Made by a program: the position numbers and the translations under genes. The notes under the pieces were generated by a model. That model saw nothing but the letters and a program-made list of their open reading frames with translations, was not told the DNA's origin and ran no database searches. This document shows, in pieces, positions 1 through 12,400 of a DNA stretch of 64,000 nt. Origin of the DNA: Lingula anatina (lineage: Eukaryota > Brachiopoda > Lingulata > Lingulida > Lingulidae); NCBI RefSeq assembly GCF_001039355.2, contig NW_019775887.1, forward strand, positions 1-64,000. Reading direction: 5' to 3'. Each line of letters starts with the position of its first letter. Within the stretch, counting starts at the first letter, position 1.

Positions 1-1797
1 CTGGAATGTCCTCTGTCACGCATGGTTGGGTTAAGCTTGGATACCTGTTTATGTACCTGTCTGTATTTTAACTATTACCTGTCATGAAACGCGTTTAAAC
101 TGCCCGAGATTAACAGCTATATACGGGGCGTGGGAGAGAAGTAAGGAAGAGTATAATAAGAAAAGGGCATTGAGAAGAGAGAGACGAGGGTCAAGGCACA
201 CGTGGTTCAGTTAAGCTCAAATGACGGGGTAACAGTGCATGTACATGGTGATGGTCTTATTTTTACCTGTCACGAAATACTTCAGAATAATCAGGGTTTT
301 AAGAGGATTTTAGGGTCTAGGAAGGGACTCGAGGAAGGGGGTTAGGATCGAAATGAGAGGGTAGGTGGCAGTACAAGAGTAGTGCATGATTTAGATAAAT
401 AGAGGAACCAGAGAGATACAATGTAGTGTGATTGACCCACTTGCTGTGCCTGCACCTTGTTTTGTGCAATCATTCAACGTAATGACAACGTAAGTCTGTT
501 TATGATTAATATAAACGTTTTGGTGGTAATTAAAAAGCTAATGGGAACACGCGTGTCTATGTTTGTTAGTGTCCTTTGCTTTTTTTAGGTACTTCACTTA
601 TGTATATACTTACGTATGATCTTCATCAAATTGCAACGAATTTCATTAAATTCAAAATATTTGGCGTATGTCGTGGAACACATTATGTTTTTTTAGAGAG
701 AGGTAAGCATTCCTTTCTTTCCTTGTCGGTGTGTCAGTCGCGATGTAAAATTAGCACCGCACGGTACACCAGGATGTGAAGCAATATACTGAAGGAGTGG
801 TTGCTCAATACGGATACAAATATGATGGCATTCTATTTCTAGCATGATTGTTTAACGGTAATTTCTTTTCTGAAAAAAATAATAAAGTGATTTATATAAG
901 GTGTTTTCTGTAACGTTAATGACATCTGCAGAACTTTCATTCTATGCTACACAAAACACTAAAATAAAAATCTTTCATCGCACCTAGCTAATTAGCAAAA
1001 GACAACAGCATTCGGTTACAACTGTTTAATTCTAAGATCACTTTGTGTGGCAGAAAACATACATGATGTGATATATCTCAGTAAATAAGTTCGATGAACT
1101 TTGTAATAATCCAATCATCCTTTGTGTGTAGAGGACTAGCACTCTGTGTCCCTTTACTTTGCGTTATCTAGATCTGAAAAGAGATAAAAACGAAACAATT
1201 ACCTCTCAATTTCTCATATTGTCTATATTTCTGATGACAAAAGACAAAAGCATTATAGCCAGTACACACACACAAACACACACATTCACATACACACACA
1301 CAAACACACATTCACACGCATGCACACCCGCACACACGCACAGGCACACGCACTCACACACACATACACACAGGCCTATATATAATCAAGATTAAAATTA
1401 TTTTTGCTTTCTGTTCGCCAGTGTGATATTGCGACCACACTCAAGAGCAATTTAAAATCAGCTCGTATTTCAAGCTCGAACAATTATATACTCATGGAAA
1501 AAAACAAAATATGTTTTTTTCTTATTGTACTAGTAAAATCATTGACCCATTTATGCATAATGGGTGCAAAGTATAATCAAGAGATAGAAGTGAAGCAAAC
1601 GAAAAAACCACAAATAAAAAATAGATCATAAACAATTTTCAATGCAGACCAGGTGCCAGGAAAAAAAGGCTCATTTTTCACACGAAAACTATTTATTCTT
1701 CTTGATTTGTAAGGCTTTCACATGTATTATCCTTATCACCGATATCGGATAGCTAGTTGCACTTATTTTAAAAGAGGTCTCTTTTTAAGGCACACAC
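1..1797. other. No gene recognised; CA-rich tract
   Basis: I see no exon here that I can support. A CA-rich microsatellite occupies 1263-1372. The short open frames are low-complexity or lack family resemblance. Further 3' exons of the minus-strand EGF gene that begins at 2761 should lie in this stretch or beyond the window start, because its EGF exon ends in phase 1 at 1798 without a stop. Confidence 0.5.
1263..1372. repeat. CA-rich microsatellite
   Basis: Imperfect (CA)n run interrupted by AAAC, ATTC and GCAC variants. The open frame running through it (His/Thr-rich) is a translation of the repeat, not a gene. Confidence 0.9.
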
Positions 1798-2761
1798 CTT
1801 TTTCGCAGTGTTTTCCGCCAAACCCCGACACACATTCACACCATACGTTCCCACTGAAGACATAGCAAGTGGAGCCGTTTAAACAAGGCGAGCTGGCACA
1901 GGGGTCGCGCCCTGAAAAGAATATAGATATTTCGAAAATAAAAACATAATTGTAGTTAAATGATTTTTTGTCTAAATACAGGAATAAGGAAACTGGCAAA
2001 GACGGTGGATAACCCTCACCTTCCCAAGCATCGTCACTGTTGTAAATATTACACGAACAATCTATGAAATAACTGAACACTCATGTACACATCGAACAGA
2101 AGAAGGGAATCCTTCGCGAGGAGGAGAATTCTCATGTTTGAGAGGAGTGAAAGGGGTGTGCTGTAAGTCTGTTGAAATATGTTACATTATGCATGAAAGG
2201 ATTGGAATCTAAACAGGTGTGGATAAAGTCGAAAACGGCTGCAACAGAAATTGAATGGCAGATATAAATGACGAGACATTTCAATAATAAAAAAAGCACC
2301 TAAAGATGCCACCACTCACCCAGAGACCCTAGACAATGAATATGGTTAAAACAATTAAAAACTTCAAAAATGGTAAATTTTGGGATTTTCAAGTTTCCTA
2401 TGCCTCTTGATAGATGGCTACTCACTGTACCTTTTACACAAGTCTCATACTCTTTCGTCAAATGAGCTAAAGTCTTCTCAGCCAGTCTCAGCTCCAAGTC
2501 TAACATGGCGTCGCGCTTCTTCAATATGGACGCAGTTTCTGTCGTCTGTCGTCTGCCCAGAATAAGCAAATTTTCAGCCAGCTTTCTGTCGAAAAAGGAA
2601 GGACATTCTTTATGCAATTTCTCTCCAATTTCGTAAATTCCTCTGTTCAGTTCTGTCAGTTTTGTCGGGCTGCTGACTTGGGCAAAGCTGGTATTGTATT
2701 CGAGGACATAGAGTGCGGTCACTTTTACTAGCAACAGAACGTTGAAAATCCTTGCAACCAT
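1798..2761 (-). CDS. Secreted EGF-domain protein, 5' part (partial)
   Basis: Two exons are visible. Exon 1 (2431-2761) starts with an ATG and encodes a hydrophobic signal peptide (about residues 1-28), then about 80 charged, probably helical residues with cysteines at 53 and 108. It ends in phase 1 at a GTACAG donor. Exon 2 (1798-1911) has a TTTTCAG acceptor, phase 1-1 boundaries and a complete six-cysteine EGF-like domain (DPCASSPC...CECVSGFGGKHC). An isolated phase 1-1 EGF exon is typical of animal extracellular proteins. The product is therefore probably exported and used in adhesion, matrix or recognition. The gene continues past 1798, but no next exon is clear. I do not recognise the family of the helical N-terminal domain. 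A GTGAGT motif at about 2423 is an alternative donor, but it would put the EGF exon out of frame. Confidence 0.7.
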
Positions 2762-5700
2762 GTTTGATGAGGGGTGTCCTTGACTGTGACAGTTGGTAGA
2801 GAGGCTTGCTGCGGGAAATGTCCTAACATATTTTGGGGAGAAAATATTTCAAAAACATTCAGAAATATGTGGACGAATTTACGTGTGCGTATTATTATCA
2901 TAAGAAGCCTAAGACTAAATACAATCTTGTGGGAGATTGAAAATAAAGCGCTACAAATGAACCAAAATTAGAAACAACCTGTTGGAGCCTTAATTTTCTT
3001 ATCTCTTCTCCGCACTGAGAAAGCTATGGGAACTGGACATCTGCAGCAGGAACGCGGCCATTTTGTCCAGGCTGTCCCAGTGCTAATTTTACGCATCATG
3101 CATTGTTTTCAGTACAGAAGTTAAAGTCAATTGAATTACTGTGCTGGTTAAGTGTCTATATGTATACCTTTACCCGTACTCCTATACCTGTAATCATACT
3201 CCTATACCTTTACCCATACTTCTATACCTCTACATATACTCTTACACCTATACTCCTATACTTCTATACCTATACCCATGCTCTTATACCTATACCCATA
3301 CTATACCTATACTCCCCCTTACCGTTACGTCACCACTCCGATACTCCTCTGCATTTTACGTCCCCGCACCGTTGCTTCCCCGCACCAAATTTTTTTTTTC
3401 GGGAACCAAAAGTGAAAGATGAAGGAATTTAAGGAACAGTAACTAAAATCGGGGTGCTTTGTCGATGTTTCAGGTCAAACTTTGTGTGGGGCTCTAGGCT
3501 ACCGTAAAGTACTTTTTTGTGATTTTAAAGAAATATTTCTATGCCTCACTTTGATCTTCATCTGTGGTATTGGTGTTCAAATTAAACCCCCTTTATATCT
3601 ATCTATTTATTTGTTTTCGAATTGCACGCAATATTATGAATTTCAATCGGTTTGATGTCAGTGCTAGAACTCCAGTAACAGCGTGCTTTCCATCGCTTGG
3701 GGTACTGATTTTGACCAACTCCCACAAAATTTGTAGCAAGAGAAAATTCTACAATATTTTAAGCTCTTGAACTTGGCTCTATGAATGCAATGCTGACAAA
3801 CACAAATCGTCACTTTAAAGGGCGTGAGACTGGGTAAAATGACATTGTCGAAGAGGTCACAAGCACAGTGCAACAAGGGTTTAAATACGGAGGATTCGCA
3901 GGATCATAGTAATTGAGAAAACCAGTCTAAAAGACTACTTAAATTAATATGTGAAATACACATTGCATTTTTTTTCTTCTAGTGGGAGAGGCCATCAAAC
4001 ACAGAAAACGCTGAGTCCAGATAAATGTATCTTATTGTAAACTGAATCATCATTGAAAACATTTACAGATGAAATGTGAAAATGATCCACGGTTTTTAGT
4101 ATTTACAAATACGCATAGAAAACTTGTTTAAATCTTAAATACATTTCCATTTATGCCATTGCCCATAAACATCACACAGCAGAATACCCGAAAACATATT
4201 TATCAGTCTGGAATCATATTAAATATCTTAATTAGAAAGTAGCAAGCGGCCAGATTACTCAGTGTCATTCTTATACCACAGGCTTATTGAACATGCAAGT
4301 TCTGGTAGTTAAATTGTCTATTTAAGTAGCTGTATATAATTTGTTCTATTAGTAGGGAACTCGCTGTACACGTATATTAAAGAACACTTTACGAAGCTAC
4401 ATTCTTATCGTTTTGACTACAATCTTTACCAACTCTCTCTTATTTGAACGGGTTCTTTGACCGCATGCCGTCTAGAAAATAAAACGAACAAACAACCCTT
4501 AGCCACGAAGATTTCCTTGATCACGCTTTGATTATGTGGAAACAAAATACATAAGTAAATCCTTATCAGATACTGAAATTATATCATCTCTGACGTCATA
4601 AATAACCAACCAATAACAAAAGTTCCCTCAGTTTATAGGTATCGACACGATATCAAGATGAAGACATAAACAGTTTGGAACGATTAACCTATAACCACTG
4701 CATTTCTGAAGGATGGCATAAAGAAAAGTAGTTAACACAATGAATTACGAGATATTTTCAACTTGTACAGAAAAACACCACTTAATTCACAAGTTTCGGA
4801 AATCGGAAACATTTTTTAACAGAAATCAAAACAAATTTTAAGCTTTTTTTGGTAAATGAATAAACTGATCTTTTCTAAGCGGACGTAACTCATTGCTCAT
4901 GAAGTCAGCAGCTTATATATCACCACTATGGGTCCGTTGTTGGTTGTGCAAGTATTATGTAGTTATACTAAATTACCCAGAAAAAAATGTCAATTGACAA
5001 TTTTTAATTCACATAAAACTCCTCTCCTCTCTTTGCCTTACACACACACAGGCACACACATATACACAAACAAACAGGCTTTCTGTCATTCAACTGTAAC
5101 GTTTTCTATCCTTTACAACTTCCTTTGAAACACATTATTCTGGTTTGACTAATGCAAGCATATAAAAACGAAGCTTTGACTTGGACACCGCTTGGTAGTT
5201 ATTTCGTCTACCAAAGACTTAAAGAAACTTATTAACATACCTTATGGCAATGTAGAGCAGTGATGCTCTGTAATATACTTGGAATTCTTACATGTTTGTG
5301 TGCTATTGGGTAGCACTTCACAGATTCATATAACAATGTATGACATTGAAATGTTCGTACCACAAATACCATTTTGCACCAACAGGGAATAAAAAATCCA
5401 ATGGGATGTTTACATATCTATGTACATGTTGTTGCACTTTAAAAAATAACATACAAGTTATTTCCATTGCCAAGCACTGCTGTCTCAATACAGAAAATTC
5501 ACTGATGAAAAGATACCAACAACTTGATCACAAACTTTCGCAGAAGTGCAATTGTTCAAGAAATATAACATTTTTCATTCAGAATTACCATGTTTCACAC
5601 TTTATATTGAAAATATAGAATTGCACTCAACAGTTAATTTTCAGCAATTTAAAACCCTGAATTAAACAAATCTTTCATTTCCTACCTAAATCTTGACAGA

Positions 5701-6006
5701 TTTTTCGAATTTACAAAATCATATTTTGCCTCCCAGACAGACTGTACACACACATTCTGACCAATTATCACATAAACTGCAAAAGGCAAAGTTCATGTTT
5801 CACAGCAATGACAAGAAAACAAGGCAATTATTTTTGCACACTCCCATCTTTTAACTGTAATTTACCACAATGAAGCAGAATACCATTTAACAGCATGAAT
5901 TTTTTTTTTTTTCATACATGAACAAATTTCAAGAAGCACAACTTCCATTTACGTCTCAACTGAACCTCCTATCCATGTCTTCTCATCTTCTTTCACAAAC
6001 AAGAAC
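2762..6006. other. Intergenic, includes likely TRAPPC8 3' UTR
   Basis: No coding exon seen. It holds the upstream side of the EGF gene (just above 2761), a degenerate CTATACC-type repeat (3162-3318), a short CA tract near 5041-5070 and, at its right end, the probable 3' untranslated region of minus-strand TRAPPC8. The open frames at 3103-3432 are translations of the repeat. Confidence 0.6.
3162..3318. repeat. Degenerate CTATACC/CCCATACT repeat
   Basis: About 155 bp of imperfect pyrimidine-rich units of 6-12 bp (tatacc, cccata, actcct). Two overlapping Tyr/Thr/Pro-rich open frames come only from this repeat. Confidence 0.75.
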
Positions 6007-6452
6007 CTAACTTGACGTAAGAGGCTCTTGTTTAACTATGGCAACAGATGGCGCTGGATGCTTCTGTACAACCATATCAATGTCAAGGTCACTGGACTCC
6101 CTCAATACCCCTGCTGCCACCTGGAGCCTATTCAAATTGTACACTCCAGGGGAGTTGAAACAGGCCACCAGGTGGAGTGTGTGTGTCTCTAGGGGCTGGA
6201 GCTGGAGTGTGCTGTGGATTTTTCCAGACCAGCTGAAACCTGACGATGTTGGCTCCAGGATGATGTCAGAGGTTGTGGATTCAGCATGGGATCTGAAGAT
6301 GAGTGTGAAATATTATTGTAATATTACACAGAATTGCCACATATCTGGTGTGCATGTTTTGTCACGTAAACAAATTATCTTATGTGCACGTGAATGATAT
6401 TTTAAGTAAAATGTGCATGTGCGTGCGTCCACGTGCACGACTGAACGCACGC

Positions 6453-6486
<34 letters not shown>

Positions 6487-9400
6487 GCCTGTACCTGTGT
6501 GAGCTGGGTTCACGGGAAGACATATCAACTTTCACTGTGTTCTGTGATGTGTTATGCAGCACTATACTAACTGGCATGTAACACAGCCTGAAATAAACAA
6601 TAATACGGGATTTGAATTGACAAATATATGACAACACAATTATTTGACTTTTAAATGAGTTATAAAGCAGTATTTCCTTCATCTGAAATTTTAACACAAG
6701 TTTAAAGACATTAAAGCAAATACCGTAAGTCGTTATACTTCTAAGCAAAAAAAAAAAAAGGTCTTCATTTAAGGACAGCCATTTGACTAATTATTGAGAC
6801 AAAGCGCTCAACTTTCCTCACATTGCATCATATTCAAATTAGTGAAAATGAAGAAGTATCTGGCATTGTGCACCAAAGTCACAGTAAAACATATAAAAGC
6901 TAGTTTTTCATTTCCTAAAATAAATTACACAGTACAATGGATAAATGTAATATATTTTCTTATCAGCATATGCTAACTCACCTGTTCTTGTGGAAATTAT
7001 GCAGTACCGTCATATTGTGCCGTAAGCATATCTTGAGTAGCTGAGAGACCAGTTCAGGATTGGGGTGGCTTGGCAATGAAGGGGCGCGGTCCTTGATTAT
7101 TTTCACTGGGGCATGCTCTACAGGCACCTGTATGCATGGAATTAAATGGCAAAGTTTATCAACCTATTAAAATACCAGGGAAATTATAGAATCCATACAC
7201 TAAACAATGTACATAAAACAAGTAAAATCTCATCCACTTCTATGGGTAAAACAGCAGCGAAATCAGATATAACAGTTAAAATAAACATAGCTGCTTTGTA
7301 ATATCCTTCAGTTGCCAAGATACTTACAAGTTATACTCAAATAAATTTCAGTTTTTCACAATATCAAAAATATGTTAAGGCAAATTATCAATTTCTGCAT
7401 AATTCTATGGATTTGTCCAGTTCACAAAAAGGACATATTTGATATATTTCACAAAAAGGAAGTTTTTATTAAATCTAACACTGGACTTACAATTTGGACA
7501 ATCTTTTTTAAATTCTGTATATTTCAATCTCTGTATATATTTGTCCCTACCTTGCTCACAGCAGGGGAGTAGGCAGGGGTATCCAGGCTGTCTATATGGA
7601 GGTGATGTTGTCCCTGTATTGTCCCTATAGCACCACTCTCTGTCACCACCTTGAACTGATTATGAAGATAATATTGATGAACAAAATGGACTGGGCAAGA
7701 TCTAGATAGAGAAAAATCTTGCCTATATTAAAAGTTTTGCTTTCAGTTCATGGTCAACCATTCAAAGCAAGTGAAGGTCAATCATTGTTTTCAAAATATT
7801 TTCTAAGCAGCATGACCAAATTCAAAGTTTCAGTTTCAAAGACTTTAAGGACTCCTTAAAATCATAACAGGTGTCATTATCAAGTTAAGAATCGAGCATT
7901 ATTTTTGCTTTCTACAGTCTAACTTTCAAATGAGTAATTGCCAGTTTGTGAACGTTAACGAAAATCTTAGGCAATTTCTTAATGCTCAGTAGTTAGCTTT
8001 CTGCTATTAACATTCTTACCTTCCAGAGAACAACTAAGCTAAGATCTATATGTGCCTGATCCTCACCTTCCAGAGAACAATTAAACTAAGATCTATATGT
8101 GCCAGGTCCTCCAGACCCTGGTCCTGTGACGGTGGGGTGGGGGTGGTCTGGGGTACAGAAGGATCCCCCTCACTGCTACTTGACGCCAACTTCCACGTCT
8201 GGCGAGACTTAAAGCAGAAATCACAGCATGGGCTGCCTGTGCTACTGATCTGAAAGATGATGACAGTTTTGTTTTTATTATTTATTTTCTTTATAATATC
8301 ATGATAATTGCTGATGTAAAACTTATATTTAAACAGGTTTCTGCTGTGGTTACATAAATCACTTTGAATTCTTACCTGATGCTGATCAAATGTGACATCT
8401 GAGAAAATCAGCTTTGATGATGACACTGTAATAAAAAAAATGACAATTTATTTGAAAAAAATCAATTTGGTTGAAAAAGCAGATTTGGTAAAAGGTAAAA
8501 AAACAAACAAAACAATCCTTTGGTTAACTATTACAGAAAAAAAAAGTCATGTCATCTGAGTAACAATGAACAAAGTTACAAGCACTAGTATATTTTAACA
8601 TCACAAAAAATTACCTGCAGCACAGTCCTGACACCTAGTGGCCTTGAATGACATCAATAATGACTCTGTGGCACTTAACTTCATATCNGGACAGCCATTT
8701 GACTAATTATTGAGACAAAGCGCTCAACTTTCCTCACATTGCATCATATTCAAATTAGTGAAAATGAAGAAGTATCTGGCATTGTGCACCAAAGTCACAG
8801 TAAAACATATAAAAGCTAGTTTTTCATTTCCTAAAATAAATTACACAGTACAATGGATAAATGTAATATATTTTCTTATCAGCATATGCTAACTCACCTG
8901 TTCTTGTGGAAATTATGCAGTACCGTCATATTGTGCCGTAAGCATATCTTGAGTAGCTGAGAGACCAGTTCAGGATTGGGGTGGCTTGGCAATGAAGGGG
9001 CGCGGTCCTTGATTATTTTCACTGGGGCATGCTCTACAGGCACCTGTATGCATGGAATTAAATGGCAAAGTTTATCAACCTATTAAAATACCAGGGAAAT
9101 TATAGAATCCATACACTAAACAATGTACATAAAACAAGTAAAATCTCATCCACTTCTATGGGTAAAACAGCAGCGAAATCAGATATAACAGTTAAAATAA
9201 ACATAGCTGCTTTGTAATATCCTTCAGTTGCCAAGATACTTACAAGTTATACTCAAATAAATTTCAGTTTTTCACAATATCAAAAATATGTTAAGGCAAA
9301 TTATCAATTTCTGCATAATTCTATGGATTTGTCCAGTTCACAAAAAGGACATATTTGATATATTTCACAAAAAGGAAGTTTTTATTAAATCTAACACTGG

Positions 9401-12400
9401 ACTTACAATTTGGACAATCTTTTTTAAATTCTGTATATTTCAATCTCTGTATATATTTGTCCCTACCTTGCTCACAGCAGGGGAGTAGGCAGGGGTATCC
9501 AGGCTGTCTATATGGAGGTGATGTTGTCCCTGTATTGTCCCTATAGCACCACTCTCTGTCACCACCTTGAACTGATTATGAAGATAATATTGATGAACAA
9601 AATGGACTGGGCAAGATCTAGATAGAGAAAAATCTTGCCTATATTAAAAGTTTTGCTTTCAGTTCATGGTCAACCATTCAAAGCAAGTGAAGGTCAATCA
9701 TTGTTTTCAAAATATTTTCTAAGCAGCATGACCAAATTCAAAGTTTCAGTTTCAAAGACTTTAAGGACTCCTTAAAATCATAACAGGTGTCATTATCAAG
9801 TTAAGAATCGAGCATTATTTTTGCTTTCTACAGTCTAACTTTCAAATGAGTAATTGCCAGTTTGTGAACGTTAACGAAAATCTTAGGCAATTTCTTAATG
9901 CTCAGTAGTTAGCTTTCTGCTATTAACATTCTTACCTTCCAGAGAACAACTAAGCTAAGATCTATATGTGCCTGATCCTCACCTTCCAGAGAACAATTAA
10001 ACTAAGATCTATATGTGCCAGGTCCTCCAGACCCTGGTCCTGTGACGGTGGGGTGGGGGTGGTCTGGGGTACAGAAGGATCCCCCTCACTGCTACTTGAC
10101 GCCAACTTCCACGTCTGGCGAGACTTAAAGCAGAAATCACAGCATGGGCTGCCTGTGCTACTGATCTGAAAGATGATGACAGTTTTGTTTTTATTATTTA
10201 TTTTCTTTATAATATCATGATAATTGCTGATGTAAAACTTATATTTAAACAGGTTTCTGCTGTGGTTACATAAATCACTTTGAATTCTTACCTGATGCTG
10301 ATCAAATGTGACATCTGAGAAAATCAGCTTTGATGATGACACTGTAATAAAAAAAATGACAATTTATTTGAAAAAAATCAATTTGGTTGAAAAAGCAGAT
10401 TTGGTAAAAGGTAAAAAAACAAACAAAACAATCCTTTGGTTAACTATTACAGAAAAAAAAAGTCATGTCATCTGAGTAACAATGAACAAAGTTACAAGCA
10501 CTAGTATATTTTAACATCACAAAAAATTACCTGCAGCACAGTCCTGACACCTAGTGGCCTTGAATGACATCAATAATGACTCTGTGGCACTTAACTTCAT
10601 ATCTGTAATTAACAAGAATGATCACTTTAAAATCCTGCATTTTGTTCCAAGTTTCTATTCATTTAATGTTAAAGCAAAGCAACAACTATTTGAAATGTAT
10701 ACAAGTTATTATTCTCAATAAATCATAAAAGGCGTCAAAAAATAATAAGCAAGTGGAAATGAAGATAGTGACTCAAATACTTCACAAGTGTCATTCTCAG
10801 TATCTGATATTTATGAACAGGTAAAAACTGCTTTTAGGTTAAAATACAAATTAAATGCTTAATCCCTGTGCGTGCGTGCGTGCGTGCGTTCGTGCGTGCA
10901 TGCCTGCGTGCATATGTGTATGCTTGTTTGACCTGACACTGGGATACAACAGTGTTCAAAATGATAAAATCCACTTTATTCCAGGTGTGAATGAATTCTA
11001 GAACTCACCTGTATGTGGTCTGGAACTCAGATGATGCAGTGTCCAGGTGTATATTATCTTATAGAACTCACCTGTATGTGGTCTGGTACTCAGGTGATGC
11101 AGTGTCCAGGTGTATATTATCTTATAGAACTCACCTGTATGTGGTCTGGTACTCAGGTGATGCAGTGTCCAGGTGTATATTATCTTATAGAACTCACCTG
11201 TATGTGGTCTGGTACTCAGGTGATGCAGTGTCCAGGTGGGGCTGGCACAGGACACCTGCAGTAAGCTCACCTCCAGCACACTGGCATCAAACACCTGGAA
11301 CAGAAGAGGACAGCAGCTGTCACACGGAGGTATGGTATGGTATGGTATGGTATGTTACAGTGCATGGTATGACATGTTTTTTATGATATTGTGTGTTATG
11401 GTATAGTGTACAGCAGCCAGCACATGGTATTATATGGTGTTCTGCAGCTTTCATATTGTATGGCATGCTGTGGTATAGGTCAGTATCAGGGGCAGATTGA
11501 AGCCGTCTTCAGGGTCTTCCCGAAAAACATCAAATTTTCAAGTTTACATTGACGGGTATCTAATTTTTTCTGTTGGAAAACGGTCAAAAATGATCATTTG
11601 GAAGACTGTCAGAAAATATCTCTGGATCCGCCCCCGAGTATAGTATAATGTGGTTACATGTAATGCAGCTATCATTTGGCACAGTACTTCATGGGATAGT
11701 GTACTGTGACTTTCACATGGTATGGTATGGTATGGTATGGTATGGTATGGTATGGTATGGTACTGTGCAGTCAAATGTAACTCTGATCAAGGAGTCATTG
11801 TGTTAGTTGTGCCAGCAGCACACTCACCTTCTCTGCCTCCAGTGCCAGCACCAGACTGTTCAGTTGTCCCCTCTTACTGGGAGGCAGCTTCTGGGCAGTG
11901 GAGGTCAGCTTCAGTGCATTGCTGGTCCTCATCACAGCAGTGTGGCGGACAACACGATGCCTGGAGTGGTCAAATTACATTTGCCAGTGAAAAGAAATGC
12001 ATACATCGTATATAATATAATGTAAATGTATGATATACATAATATAAAGCCTGCATCTCATTTTTATTAAGATTTGATACAAGAAGAGAAAACATTCTAC
12101 ACCATTTGAAATATATACGTCCTTAAAAATGAACTCACCTCATCAATGGACATTTCCTATCAACTGGTTCATAATAAAACAGAAAATCCACATTATGGAC
12201 TCCATTGATATCCAGTCCCCTAATCCACAGTGGGACACTGACCACTCCCCCTGGGTCTAAAATGTCACGTTTTAAGGGCACCTGCTGAGCGTCCTCCGCC
12301 CATAATTCCTTAACAACGTGAAGTTCATTGTGCACTGCTGACCCTGTCTGCTGGGAGTTGTACTGATATAAAGCAGAGGCCTGAGGGAGGGTGTCAGAGC

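Noticed and set aside
1159-1395. His/Thr-rich open frame
   Set aside because: Translation of the CA microsatellite.
3103-3432. Two Tyr/Thr/Pro-rich open frames
   Set aside because: Both arise from the degenerate CTATACC repeat.
6982-8686. Second real set of TRAPPC8 exons 21-25
   Set aside because: Identical to the right copy, lacks the exon 21 acceptor at the N, and would duplicate about 183 residues in a conserved protein.
10981-11238. CRISPR-like regular repeats
   Set aside because: Units are contiguous 63-bp tandem copies without distinct spacers, in a eukaryotic gene.
10991-11386. 131-codon plus-strand repeat protein
   Set aside because: It is the antisense reading of the TRAPPC8 exon 20 minisatellite.
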